A DNA stretch of 64,000 nucleotides from NCBI GenBank assembly GCA_021927905.1, contig BLLK01000051.1, forward strand, positions 930,001 through 994,000, in the 5' to 3' direction. The position numbers and the translations under genes are program-made. The notes beneath the pieces were generated by a model, which did not search any database, was not told the DNA's origin, and was given only the letters and a program-made list of their open reading frames with translations. Position 1 is the first letter of the stretch. Each line of letters opens with the position of its first letter. This DNA comes from Chaetoceros tenuissimus. Lineage: Eukaryota; Bacillariophyta; Thalassiosirophyceae; Chaetocerotales; Chaetocerotaceae. Positions 31,181 to 40,735 of the stretch are shown here, piece after piece.

Positions 31181-32191
31181 TATGAGTTGATGGAAGACTT
31201 TAGGTTGGAAAACACCGAAACTCTCAAGGTATGTTCTTGTTTGCACCACACACGTAGTATCTGCGACTTTTCAAATAGCCTTTGACACGTTATGAATTAT
31301 AGATATGAATTATGAAATGAGGTTGTAATGTGTGGTTTTGATTCAAGCTTGGCGCCACAGGTTCAAGTGAAAGCAGACGTTGCAATTGTGTTTTGTTGTG
31401 AATGCTTCTTATTAAAAGTATGAAGATAATTCGAGAAATTGTTCAAGACCTGATCTGACTAGATAGTAGAGGAATACCTAACTATTTAGGTTTTGACGTC
31501 TTCATGTGCAATGAGCGACTATGCCTGAATCAGGCGTTTTTGGGTCTTTTTCATCCAAAATTACTCCGCGGTCCAGGAAGACAACCATGTTCCAGAAAAA
31601 TCAAAAATTAATTAGGAAGATCCACATGGCATATTCAAATCCTTTCCACAGATGATGACGAAGTTCTCCTGTGAGAATGGGAACTAGTACATACTGAACG
31701 GATGTGATCTATTTTTTTCAAGTAGGTTATCCGAACAAGGTTCTCAAGTAATCTGAAAATTACTTACAGTACTATGTGCTTTCAATAAAAAAGGAAGATT
31801 TTCTTTTTTCAATTACAAACTGCAGTCTAGGTTGCATATTGCAAAGCAATCTATTTCTCCTCTGCATGATGCTCGCAGTATCGATCATGAACTAAGTGTT
31901 CCTCTTCATACATACTACATACTTGGCAATAATAATCTAGTAATCTAGTTGCCCTCCATAAGTGGCGAAGGTAAATTGTCGTATTACTACATCGGCAGGA
32001 AGATGAGAAAGTTGCACATACAAAGTACCAAAAAAGTCATAAGTCATTTACCAGGCGAAGCAACTACTGCATAGAGACATGTGTTCATGGAAACATAAAC
32101 ATACAATAAAATTTTTGGATGAAAACGAGAATCCCCAATTACACAGTTGTAAACCATAGTTGTAAACTGAACCTAGTTTTATGCATACTTT
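31181..32191. other. Spacer, no gene seen
   Basis: About 1 kb of AT-rich DNA between the DUF6824 gene start and the end of the FNR-like gene. A TTGGCGCCA half-palindrome near 31350 lies ~170 bp upstream of the DUF6824 start, but its flanks do not match the MYND promoters. No other signal. Confidence 0.45.
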
Positions 32192-33376
32192 TTATTCTTG
32201 GTTCATAGCTTTGGCTATTCTATCTACAACTTCTTCCCTGGGCTTAGCAGTGTGATCGAAGTAGATTTCTTCAGTGATGCGATCCTTTGACACTCCAGCT
32301 TTTTGCAAACCTTCTCTGAACTCATTGACCATGCTTCCATTCCCAATCAAGTGATAGTGAGTGTTCTCCAAAGCACCACGGAAATCTGTTCCTTTTGAGC
32401 ATAAATAATAGCTCATCATGTTTTCTGTAGAAGAGAGTCTTCCTTGATAGTTTGAAAGAATACTTTGCCAATCGAATTTCCTAGCAAACTTTTCTTTCAA
32501 AGCAGTCAAATAAGTTCCATAGACGACGTCTTCATTTTCTCTGTATAAGCCCAAAAGTTCAACTTTTGGAAACTCTACTTCTGCATTCGCTTGTTCTTTC
32601 GACAAATATAGGAACCTGAATCGTTCCAAATTCTCGGCAGGGTCATCATCCTCTAATTGATTTGAGAGCATATTTTCTACAGCACCAATACATGGTCCAA
32701 CACCTACTCCAGTACTAATCATTACAATTTTATCAATGCTCCCACCATTTTCCTTCGCTTTTTGCATAGATTCTACAATCCCATCTTCAATCGGTACTTT
32801 AAACTTTCCCCCAAATCTTATAGGAGTATTTTCAGGTGCATGAGCCAATGTATACGATTTATCTCCTACAACTTTAATCAAGATATCAAATGAATCTTTT
32901 GTCGATCTTGTGATTGTAAACGGAGCTCTGAGCCATCCATCATTATTTTCCAAGTCTTTTAACGTCTTTTCTGTTCTATCGTATGGATTTTGACCAGGTG
33001 TTTCAGTATCTGCTTTGATTTCAAGAGCAATGACATGTCCTGGTTTATAAGGTAAAATACTTTCTGAATCATTATTGGATGGAGCAGTTATGTGAAGAAG
33101 ATAGGAGTTATCTGCTAAACGATGAGATGTTTCAAGGGTTCCCTCAAACGTATCGTATTGAGGCGAGGATGCATAAAGCTGAGAAGGCGATCTAATCGTG
33201 AGAGGAATGGATAGGTCATGTGCAATGCGTTGGAGAACATTCTCATTTGTCGCAGAAGAATATTGTTGTTGCCAACATAATGTTGATACATGAGGTGGCA
33301 GCGTCTGGAATGCATCCACTTCAACTGACGTTGCAGAAAAGGCAACAAAGGTGGCGAATAAAGAATTGAGCTTCAT
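32192..33376 (-). CDS. Plastid-targeted FNR-like oxidoreductase
   Basis: A 394-residue frame from the ATG at 33376 (MKLNSLFATFVAFSATSVEVDAF). This begins a hydrophobic signal peptide ending VDA^F, the phenylalanine-containing cleavage site of diatom plastid presequences. The body is ferredoxin-NADP reductase-like: a FAD-side barrel (YKPGHVIALEI, WLRAPFTITRS), a nucleotide loop (MISTGVGVGPCIGAVE), a segment HYHLIGNGSMVNEFREGL and an acidic-aromatic end (EEIYFDH). The usual RxY[ST] FAD motif reads RAPFT, so it is a divergent relative and not the photosynthetic FNR itself. It is expected to transfer electrons between NADPH and a flavin or iron-sulfur partner in the plastid stroma. An earlier ATG would add 11 residues before the signal peptide. 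Confidence 0.75.
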   Translation of the reverse strand: MKLNSLFATFVAFSATSVEVDAFQTLPPHVSTLCWQQQYSSATNENVLQRIAHDLSIPLTIRSPSQLYASSPQYDTFEGTLETSHRLADNSYLLHITAPSNNDSESILPYKPGHVIALEIKADTETPGQNPYDRTEKTLKDLENNDGWLRAPFTITRSTKDSFDILIKVVGDKSYTLAHAPENTPIRFGGKFKVPIEDGIVESMQKAKENGGSIDKIVMISTGVGVGPCIGAVENMLSNQLEDDDPAENLERFRFLYLSKEQANAEVEFPKVELLGLYRENEDVVYGTYLTALKEKFARKFDWQSILSNYQGRLSSTENMMSYYLCSKGTDFRGALENTHYHLIGNGSMVNEFREGLQKAGVSKDRITEEIYFDHTAKPREEVVDRIAKAMNQE

Positions 33377-33715
33377 AGTCCTATTTTGTTGTACACAATA
33401 AGTGTACAAGGGTAAGTGCTATGTTCAATGTAGCTTGTAGCTTATTATGTTAGAAGTTGAATGTTGATGTTGTCGGTGGTCGTTTCTTGATGAATGGCGG
33501 CGAGCGAGTAACCTATTGCCACCCCGCTTTCCTTCCCCTTTATTTCTTTTTCTAATTGAATTGATGTGCCAGTCGTAAAAAATACGACTGAAGAGAGAGT
33601 GTCGTCATTGAAACTCTTCTCTTGCAAGCGCAGTGTCATTCTATACAATTTGGATCCATTTGTAAAAGTATTATACGTACCTATTCAAATTATTCATATA
33701 TCATAATAAACAAAT
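33377..33715. other. Divergent spacer, no gene seen
   Basis: Lies between the FNR-like start and the small cysteine-rich frame. Open frames here are short and unlike known proteins. It probably holds promoters for both. Confidence 0.4.
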
Positions 33716-33907
33716 ATGAGTGAAAACAATACCTGCAACTGTGAAATTTGCACTTGCAAAGAACAATCAGATGGACATCATTGCTTTGAGAGTTGTCCTC
33801 CAGCTGGTGGTGTTTATATATTCTGCGATGTTAGTACCTTGGATGAATGTTGTAGAGAAGTCAAAAAGAATATAAATGAAAATGTTGAAAGTAGTAAAAA
33901 GCGCTGA
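33716..33907 (+). CDS. Small cysteine-rich protein (63 residues), possible metallothionein-like
   Basis: The frame starts MSENNTCNCEICTCKEQSDG and contains nine cysteines in the first 46 residues. They include CNC, CTC and CC, plus two adjacent histidines and a Lys-rich tail. There is no signal peptide. Clustered CxC motifs bind metal in metallothioneins and copper chaperones; the second half lacks such clusters, so the resemblance is partial. It diverges from the plastid FNR-like gene. A frame this short could be chance, but the Cys density is unusual for AT-rich noncoding DNA. Confidence 0.5.
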   Translation: MSENNTCNCEICTCKEQSDGHHCFESCPPAGGVYIFCDVSTLDECCREVKKNINENVESSKKR

Positions 33908-34844
33908 CATAACTATGGCTCTTCATTGAACAAGATATTTCAATTTTGTCGAATTCAAAATGATGAAAGTGCTTAGGACAAAAAGATTGATACATAGAAG
34001 CCTAACACTTTACAAATCGCTAGAAATATTTAGATTTAGAATGAATTTTTATAAGAATATATATTATAGATTCTCCAGTGATAATTAGCTCCTTTCCATA
34101 AAATAAAGACTGTATAGTAGAAAATACTCGTAAAGTATTACAGTATATAATCTTTCCACAGAATCTTGACTATACCTTGCTTCTTTCTTTATTCTATCAG
34201 TTTATCAATTGTCTACTGCACATCATTTGATCAAAAGGCAAAGTTAGGACCGTCTGAAAACTCTTTTCAACATGGGTGGAACAGTAGCAATATCAACATA
34301 GCACAAATAAGAAACAAGCACAAGGAAAGGATAACCAAGAAGAAAGCATCCATCAGCGGTCAAAAAGATTTTATCTTGATTCTGGAGCCCAGCAGATATT
34401 GCATCACTCGGATCTTGAGGATTGTATTCAATTTATAAGGTCCCAACCCTTTATATTTAAGCTTGGTTTTGTGTGTATACGATTGGCCATCAATTTCATA
34501 TTCCAAGTTCAAAACCAATGAGCGTCATTGGGTGCACTTTTCTTCCCTTTTCTTCCTTTTATAAAAGTATAGGTAAGGATATAGAAAGAATAGGTTATAG
34601 ATCCTACCAAGAATGCCCTCATCTTTCTTCACAGAAAATGTGAATGAAAAGAGTCCGTCAACCTATCAAAACCTTGCACATTACATACTACCCACCATCT
34701 CGAGTTCATCTCGACTGTTTCAATAGTTGCTGCAAGCACCTTACTTGCAAAGTGTACAGTTGTTGGTAGAAAGATTAACATCGAAGTGGAGTGCTTCATT
34801 TGAGCAGCATCCAATACAAATTCATATTTTTACGCACCAGCAAA
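33908..34844. other. Spacer, no gene seen
   Basis: AT-rich sequence upstream of the TEL2 gene. The open frame at 34166-34438 shows no protein-like features. No repeat or RNA gene recognised. Confidence 0.45.
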
Positions 34845-37556
34845 ATGAGTGAACCATCAACTAAAGATGAATTCTTGAGCAAACTTGAACAGATTCATCA
34901 CCAGTCATCAAAGGATCCAGAAAAGTTTACAAACTCACTCAAAGACTTGCATTTATATCTAAAAGAGCAGCGAACACACATGGATGAATCTAGTGACAAA
35001 GATACATATATAGAGTTTGCGTCATTCATTTTAGAGATACACGTTCTTCGGATAGGATCTAGTTTAGAACGAGAAATTCAATCAATCATTGATGAGTGCT
35101 TAAATGTATGTGGATACAATGAAACATTTCGAGCTGCCATTTCTCTACTCAAAGAATGTAAACTTGTCTCAGAAAAAGATGTAGATCGGAAAAGATTCAT
35201 CTTGGAGAATGTACTTTATACAATCAAACGAATATTATTGACAGAGGCTCAAAATGAACAATTTATCAATGTCGCCGTAGATATCATTGGTTTGAAAATT
35301 TTTGATAGACATGCATATACGACATGCGTGGATATCATTTCGCAACTACCGAGTCTTATTTCCAACGCATGCTTTGAGGTAAAGATACAATTGCCTCTTT
35401 GGATTCAAAAGGCCAAATATTATTCAAGAGTTGTGTACTGCGCATTACACAACATATTTTATGCAAATGATATTGAAACAAGCTTATCAATGGAATATGC
35501 AAAATGTTTGGTTCAAAAGTTGGTTCATCTTGGAATGCTCGAGTTTGTGATTTCAGGGGTACATCACTTCCAATTATTTGTCATGAAACATGAATCAAAT
35601 CACAATCAAAGGATAGAAGATGGAATTAGTTTCATATCGGAAATATATACCAGTCTACATTCTCCACGATATGTTGCCTCACTTCTTTGTGCGAATATTA
35701 GGCATGTCATTACACATCAAGTAGAATTGATTGGGAATAAGATGGGGTTGGAAGAAGTCAAATCTATTTGTACAAATGATTGTATACCTCTTCTTGAAGA
35801 AATATGGCTACCAATATTATGTAGGTCCATGATTAGAGATTCCTTTCTAGATATTGCTATCCTAGCCCCCAGTTTGACAATTGAGGTTGAATACCAAAAA
35901 ATATTTGTTATGTGTGTAGTGTTGATGTTGTCCAAAGTTCAAATGGAGCAAGTAGAGTACTCTGACGATTCTTCCGATGAGGAAGACTATGCTAAGCCCA
36001 TGGATACTTGTAATAACAATCACGAAGAGGTACTTGGCAATTGTCTGCTCCAAGTTGCTGTCATTTGGAGTGGTGCAACTTTTGTAAATGACGTTGATGA
36101 AACGAGACAGCGACATGTTACTCTATTTATTTTGTACTCAATCAATCAATTGAAGCAATCTAAAACTATCACAATGACAGAAGCCATTCAAGAACTGACA
36201 ATTGGAGTATCAAATAGACTCAAAGTCTTAGAGGCATCACGTGTAGATGGTATGTTTGTTGCTGAAGCTATTGCAAATCATTTAGGACAATCTCTGCACT
36301 TTGATGAACTGGATCCCTACAGAGAAGGATGCTCAGGTAGTGCAAAGCTAGAAGAAAGCTTTGAAGAAAATAAAAGGGCTACTGCTCATGATAAACCAAA
36401 GAAAAAGAATTATTGCAGAAAAGTGACTCAAACGATTATTGATCCTGACGAGGAATATGACAGTTGTGACGATTCGTCAACCATTAGTGATAGTAGTGAG
36501 GATAGTGATTACTCGTCTGACAGCGAATGGGACGAGGACGAATTTATTGCATCAAGTAATATCAATGATGACGAAACAGATCTTCATGTTGTAGCAAAAC
36601 CAAGATATCTTCGGGATTGTCTTGAGCTTCTTCAGGCAAATGGTGACGACCATGAGACCATGTGCAAGCATCATGTTGCTTTCGAGGAACTCCCAAAGCT
36701 TGTACGAAATCAGCCTCCTGATCTCTCAGATTTTGGAATTTCTCTAGTGAATGAAGTTTTCCGTAACGAAAACAAGTTTGATATTGAAAACTTTTCACAT
36801 CTTTGTTTGGATGCGCTGAGTTCTTTGGCAGTTCATGACGAGAGATGCGTTGCAAAAATCCAAGAAGTAGTATTTGCGCAAGATTTCTCGATTGGAAAAA
36901 GGATAGATGCTTTACAAGTTTTGAATCATGCAGCATACGAGCTGAGTGGACAACTGAAAATGGATGAAACAAAGAAAGAACCACGGCATTCTTCTTCATT
37001 GCTACCGAAAACTCGAAGGAAAGGTGAAGCAATCATCAGCCAGAATCTATCCAATCTGAAACTGGAGCAAGGTAATGTCGAATTTTCAAAATCTAGACGT
37101 TGGAGACAAGGTCGACCGAAAGAAACAGTCAGTGTCCGAAATACTTTTGGACCAAGATCGCCTTACTTCTTCTATCCTCTTATGAAAGGTTTCAAAGAAT
37201 CAAAAGACAACACATTCTTATGGGGAGGTGAAAATGGAGGCATTCTCTTAACGCAATTGATCAATACTTTATCAAATTTCATTTATGCATCAGGGTTTCA
37301 TCCTAATTCAAAAGTAATGGCAAATGATCTATTCGAATTAGTTTGGCCATTACAATTTGCCGAGAATCCGCAAGTTCGTCGGTCAATCCTATCTGCTTCG
37401 TTGTGTTGCCTGCCTCATTTGCCCGAGGAAATTGTAGTTGGTAGCATTCTCTCTCGACCTGAAGTTCTAAAGCATTTGCAGAATACATCAAAAAAAGATG
37501 GCGATACTGAATGTCGTCAGCTTTCTACGGCGATCTTGCATGGATTGCTTGAGTAA
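34845..37556 (+). CDS. TELO2: Telomere length regulation protein TEL2 homologue
   Basis: A 903-residue, intron-free frame starting MSEPSTKDEFLSKLEQ at 34845. The N-terminal ~650 residues are helical HEAT-like repeats, broken by an acidic serine-rich stretch (YDSCDDSSTISDSSEDSD) near residue 545. The C-terminal part matches the TEL2 C-terminal domain: FGPRSPYFFYPLMKGF, TQLINTLSNFIYAS and ELVWPLQFAENPQVRRSILSA. TEL2 joins TTI1 and TTI2 in a co-chaperone complex that matures PIKK kinases (ATM, ATR, mTOR) with HSP90; the acidic serine stretch fits a CK2 phosphorylation region for chaperone docking. It acts in cytoplasm and nucleus. Upstream in-frame codons lack an ATG. Confidence in the C-terminal match is high. 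Confidence 0.88.
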   Translation: MSEPSTKDEFLSKLEQIHHQSSKDPEKFTNSLKDLHLYLKEQRTHMDESSDKDTYIEFASFILEIHVLRIGSSLEREIQSIIDECLNVCGYNETFRAAISLLKECKLVSEKDVDRKRFILENVLYTIKRILLTEAQNEQFINVAVDIIGLKIFDRHAYTTCVDIISQLPSLISNACFEVKIQLPLWIQKAKYYSRVVYCALHNIFYANDIETSLSMEYAKCLVQKLVHLGMLEFVISGVHHFQLFVMKHESNHNQRIEDGISFISEIYTSLHSPRYVASLLCANIRHVITHQVELIGNKMGLEEVKSICTNDCIPLLEEIWLPILCRSMIRDSFLDIAILAPSLTIEVEYQKIFVMCVVLMLSKVQMEQVEYSDDSSDEEDYAKPMDTCNNNHEEVLGNCLLQVAVIWSGATFVNDVDETRQRHVTLFILYSINQLKQSKTITMTEAIQELTIGVSNRLKVLEASRVDGMFVAEAIANHLGQSLHFDELDPYREGCSGSAKLEESFEENKRATAHDKPKKKNYCRKVTQTIIDPDEEYDSCDDSSTISDSSEDSDYSSDSEWDEDEFIASSNINDDETDLHVVAKPRYLRDCLELLQANGDDHETMCKHHVAFEELPKLVRNQPPDLSDFGISLVNEVFRNENKFDIENFSHLCLDALSSLAVHDERCVAKIQEVVFAQDFSIGKRIDALQVLNHAAYELSGQLKMDETKKEPRHSSSLLPKTRRKGEAIISQNLSNLKLEQGNVEFSKSRRWRQGRPKETVSVRNTFGPRSPYFFYPLMKGFKESKDNTFLWGGENGGILLTQLINTLSNFIYASGFHPNSKVMANDLFELVWPLQFAENPQVRRSILSASLCCLPHLPEEIVVGSILSRPEVLKHLQNTSKKDGDTECRQLSTAILHGLLE

Positions 37557-37723
37557 AGTGAACCATATACATACATAGGAAAAATGGGAAATGCTGATAA
37601 CTACAAACATTACGACTTGTTACTAAAAAACTTGGAACAAGGTTTAAGAAACACCAGGTATAATCATGTTGATACCATTGAGAGACACCATTGAGAAGGG
37701 GACAAAGAAAAATAACTCAGAGC

Positions 37724-39347
37724 TTAAGCATCATGAAATGCACCATCCTCGTGGAAAGAATCTTTCACATGCTGAGTATTATTAATACCAGCTGCACTCT
37801 TTGTGTACTTTGCAAACGCTGCCTCGATAGCACTGTGCTTCTCTACTCTTACACCCTTTCTTGCACGCTTCTTGGTTCCAAGTACCATAAGGAAGATATG
37901 TGCTCCGACTACCCCAAGAGAAAACATGGAAGATGCAAAAGTTGGAGATGGCTGACCTCCATAGGAAGCTGGGTTGAAAAGTCCACTCCATCCCTTGTAT
38001 CCCATAAAGATAAGATGGAAAGTTGCAAGAAGAATCGCAAGTGGTGATACATAATTGTAGACAGGCTTGAGCTTCATCCAAGATCCTTCCTTGATCAAAG
38101 AACGGATGGTAAGCATAGTCACAAGTACAAATGCAATGACTCCACATGCAAGACTGAGTTCGTAGTTTCCGTAGAAGCGTCCTTTGTTGTCAGCATCGAA
38201 CCACTTGGACTTGTATTGTGGAATAGCAACCAAGCTACCCATGAATGCGTGAGTCATGAGGAAGAAGAAAGAAATGACACCAGTCTCAGTCTTGAGTGAT
38301 ACAAGATCTACGAGCATGGACTTGAACGAGATGGATTTTTCCCAACGAGTGAAGATGTTACGAGCAAGAGCCCATGTGATCCATGGGAAAATGAAGGAAA
38401 AGACTGGTACAGCCATGATTACAGCACATACTGCTGCATTGATGGTATCAAGTCCATTGGTAGCACCTGCGCCAGAGAAAGTGTTCATGATAGCAAGAAG
38501 GTTACCTGCGAATGGTGCAGCAGACATCATCCAAAGTGCGGTCCATCCAAACGCTTTATCTGCGATGTAAAGTGGGATCATAGTATCTGGGTATTTTCCG
38601 TTTACATATTGTGAGTAACGAGAGAATACGTATCCAAATGCAGTAGCGTATACTGCGAAGGAAAGCCATGCAGCATCATACCAACGTTCGACTTCAGCAC
38701 GAGTCATGAGGCGAGCAGCAACTTCAGCAGATAGAGTATTCTTTGGAGCTGGTTGCCATACGATGCCTGGGATATCAAGTGCAGGTTGTGTGGATGATGT
38801 AGATGAAGTGTAGATGATAGCATTTTGGTTGCCCTGTGAATATATGATAGATTGTATTTGGGTTAGGAAATGACTTTGTTCAATCAACTATGATGTGAAT
38901 ATGTTGATGAGATATACTTACAGTGTGACCAGAGACATCGTAGCTGCTTAGTCCAGTGACTTTCCATACAACTTGATCTGGAGTAGATGCAACTGCAGCA
39001 GCTACAGCCACTGCGCCATCGAAGCTTTCAGTTTGTGGATCTGGGTTGGACCAATCAATGAACTGAAGTAGTGGAGCCTTTCCAGAGGAGGAAGAGATGT
39101 TTCTTGCGCCTTGAAGAGCAGCAGCCATGAGTGAAGCGTTTTCAGAGAGTTTTCTTCCACAGTACATTACAAAAGATGCATTTGTAAGGACTTGGCTCAT
39201 ATCTTCAGCAGACATGGAGAAGAACTTGGTAGCAGAGATTTGTTCAACAGATAGGGTTGCATTAGATGTAGGGATGGTTGCTGATTCAAGTCCTTGAGTG
39301 AGAGAGTTTCCAAACTCTCCTTTACCAATTACTACAATCTTTGTCAT
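37724..39347 (-). CDS. STEAP-like metalloreductase (F420/NADP domain plus haem membrane domain), two exons
   Basis: Exon 1 is 39347-38922; the intron begins GTAAGT and ends TTCACAG at 38834; exon 2 is 38833-37724. The protein is 511 residues. The N-terminus is a dinucleotide-binding F420-like fold (KIVVIGKGEFGNSLTQGL). The second half has about six membrane helices. Candidate haem-axial histidines are H337 (MTHAFMGSL) and H415 (ATFHLIFMGYKGW), in the same local contexts as STEAP. STEAP enzymes reduce Fe(III) and Cu(II) at membranes using NADPH, flavin and haem. It lies just downstream of an FRE/NOX-like ferric reductase with the same first codons and promoter, so both probably serve iron uptake and respond to iron supply (inferred). 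A 25-bp tandem duplication lies ~185 bp upstream. Confidence 0.8.
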
Positions 39348-39530
39348 GATAGAGATCTGTTTTTGTTTGAAGTGTGGAGAAAGAAACAGTGAGTATAATT
39401 TGTCATATGTTTAGTTGATGAGAGGAATATGAAAGAGTTTATGAATTTTGGACGTACCTTGTAATAAATATTTTCTTATTCAGTGCGTTGGGAGCGTTTC
39501 AATTTGTGCAAAAATGAAATAATGAGAGGA

Positions 39531-39580
39531 GGAGTGAAGAGCCCCTACGCATGGTGGAGTGAAGAGCCCCTACGCATGGT
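39531..39580. repeat. Perfect 25-bp tandem duplication upstream of STEAP-like gene
   Basis: A 25-base unit beginning ggagtgaagagcccctacgc is repeated exactly at 39531-39555 and 39556-39580. The homologous upstream region of the FRE-like gene (near 42810) lacks it. It could duplicate a regulatory site or simply be slippage. Confidence 0.85.
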
Positions 39581-40248
39581 GACTTGCTTTTCAGATGGAT
39601 TGGGACGAGCGCGGAATGGAAGTCTTTCCAGTCCAGCTTCAGAGATCGAGGTGGCGCGACTTGAAAATTCCATCTAGTTAAAAGTAGATGACGACACCAA
39701 GTACGTGTCGAGTTTTACGTTGAAGTTGTGTTTCTTCATTTGCGGTATACACTGAATTACTCCCTAGAGGTATGAGATTCATTTCAATTATTTGAATTGA
39801 AAGAAGGGTCTATCATCAATTTAGAGAATGGCCCCGAATACACATTTAGTTGTAAAATATGTTACTACTGATTTTGTATGTTGGTTGATATATTTACCAT
39901 GACAAGATTCTGAATTTCTCTTGCCAGTTCAAGGAAGCAAAATTTGAAGTTTGTTACACTGAACGTCTAGGACGTTTTTGCAACTTCCTTTCCAAAAGTC
40001 AGAACTTTTTAGTCGTCTACGTCAGTTTTCAAAGAGAGGCACGTTGAGAATGGAAAAGCAATTTCTTTGATTATTATGCAAGAAAATTTTCTCCACAATT
40101 AATAAGTGGCCAAAGATTATCAAATAGATTTATATAGAATTAGTAATTCAACTTTCATGTACTCTATCTTTGAAAATTTCAATGTTATAGAGTTTCTCCG
40201 TCTGATTCTTCTTGCAAATGGGAATGAAATCGGGCTCTGGGACTTTAC

Positions 40249-40605
40249 AGCCATTCGTACTTGTCGCTGGTATGATAGAGTAAGTATCACAAAAAGGGTG
40301 TGTAGTGATTCGTCTTCCCACATACACTCTCGTAGTGAAGCTTTGGTATGTCCATGTAAGATTTTATAACTTTTCTTTTTCTATCCGCCTTCTTGCCTTT
40401 CCCAGCTTCCTTTTCCTTCTTTTCCTGATAAGAGAAAGTGATGGGAATCTAGTAAATTTAAATTGAAGAATGGAGTCAATTACTTGCTTGAATATAGAGC
40501 TGAATAGTTTATTTAAATCCAATTTAACGTGATAACATTGCTCTAATCGAGAATGTAGGAAGTCACAGAAGACTATGAAATCCAGTATCTTAGCTAGTCT
40601 CAATA
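40249..40605. repeat. Dispersed direct repeat, copy 1
   Basis: Matches 43224-43566 with few differences and small indels, in the same orientation. The two copies flank the FRE-like gene. Left edges diverge before 'agccattcgtacttgtcg'; right edges diverge after 'agctagtctcaata'. It contains no long frame. Copies may be relics of the event that duplicated the reductase promoter or a small element. Confidence 0.85.
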
Positions 40606-40735
40606 TCGTGGTGGTGAAACAACAAAAAATAAACATCAATTGTGTTTCGGAATTCTACTGTTCTACTACTATTTACTATTCATTATCATAAGTGAAAGAA
40701 ATACCTACTATATAAGTTCACTATTTCTTTCCAAT

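Larger units (their letters stand above)
39348..40735. other. Spacer with duplicated promoter DNA and a dispersed repeat
   Basis: Upstream region of the STEAP-like gene. To about 39800 it matches 42659-43020, upstream of the FRE-like gene, in patches ('gtttcaa.tgtgcaaaaa', 'ttgaagt', 'gaggt.tgagatt'). It also carries one copy of a 343-357 bp repeat at 40249-40605. No gene seen. Confidence 0.6.
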
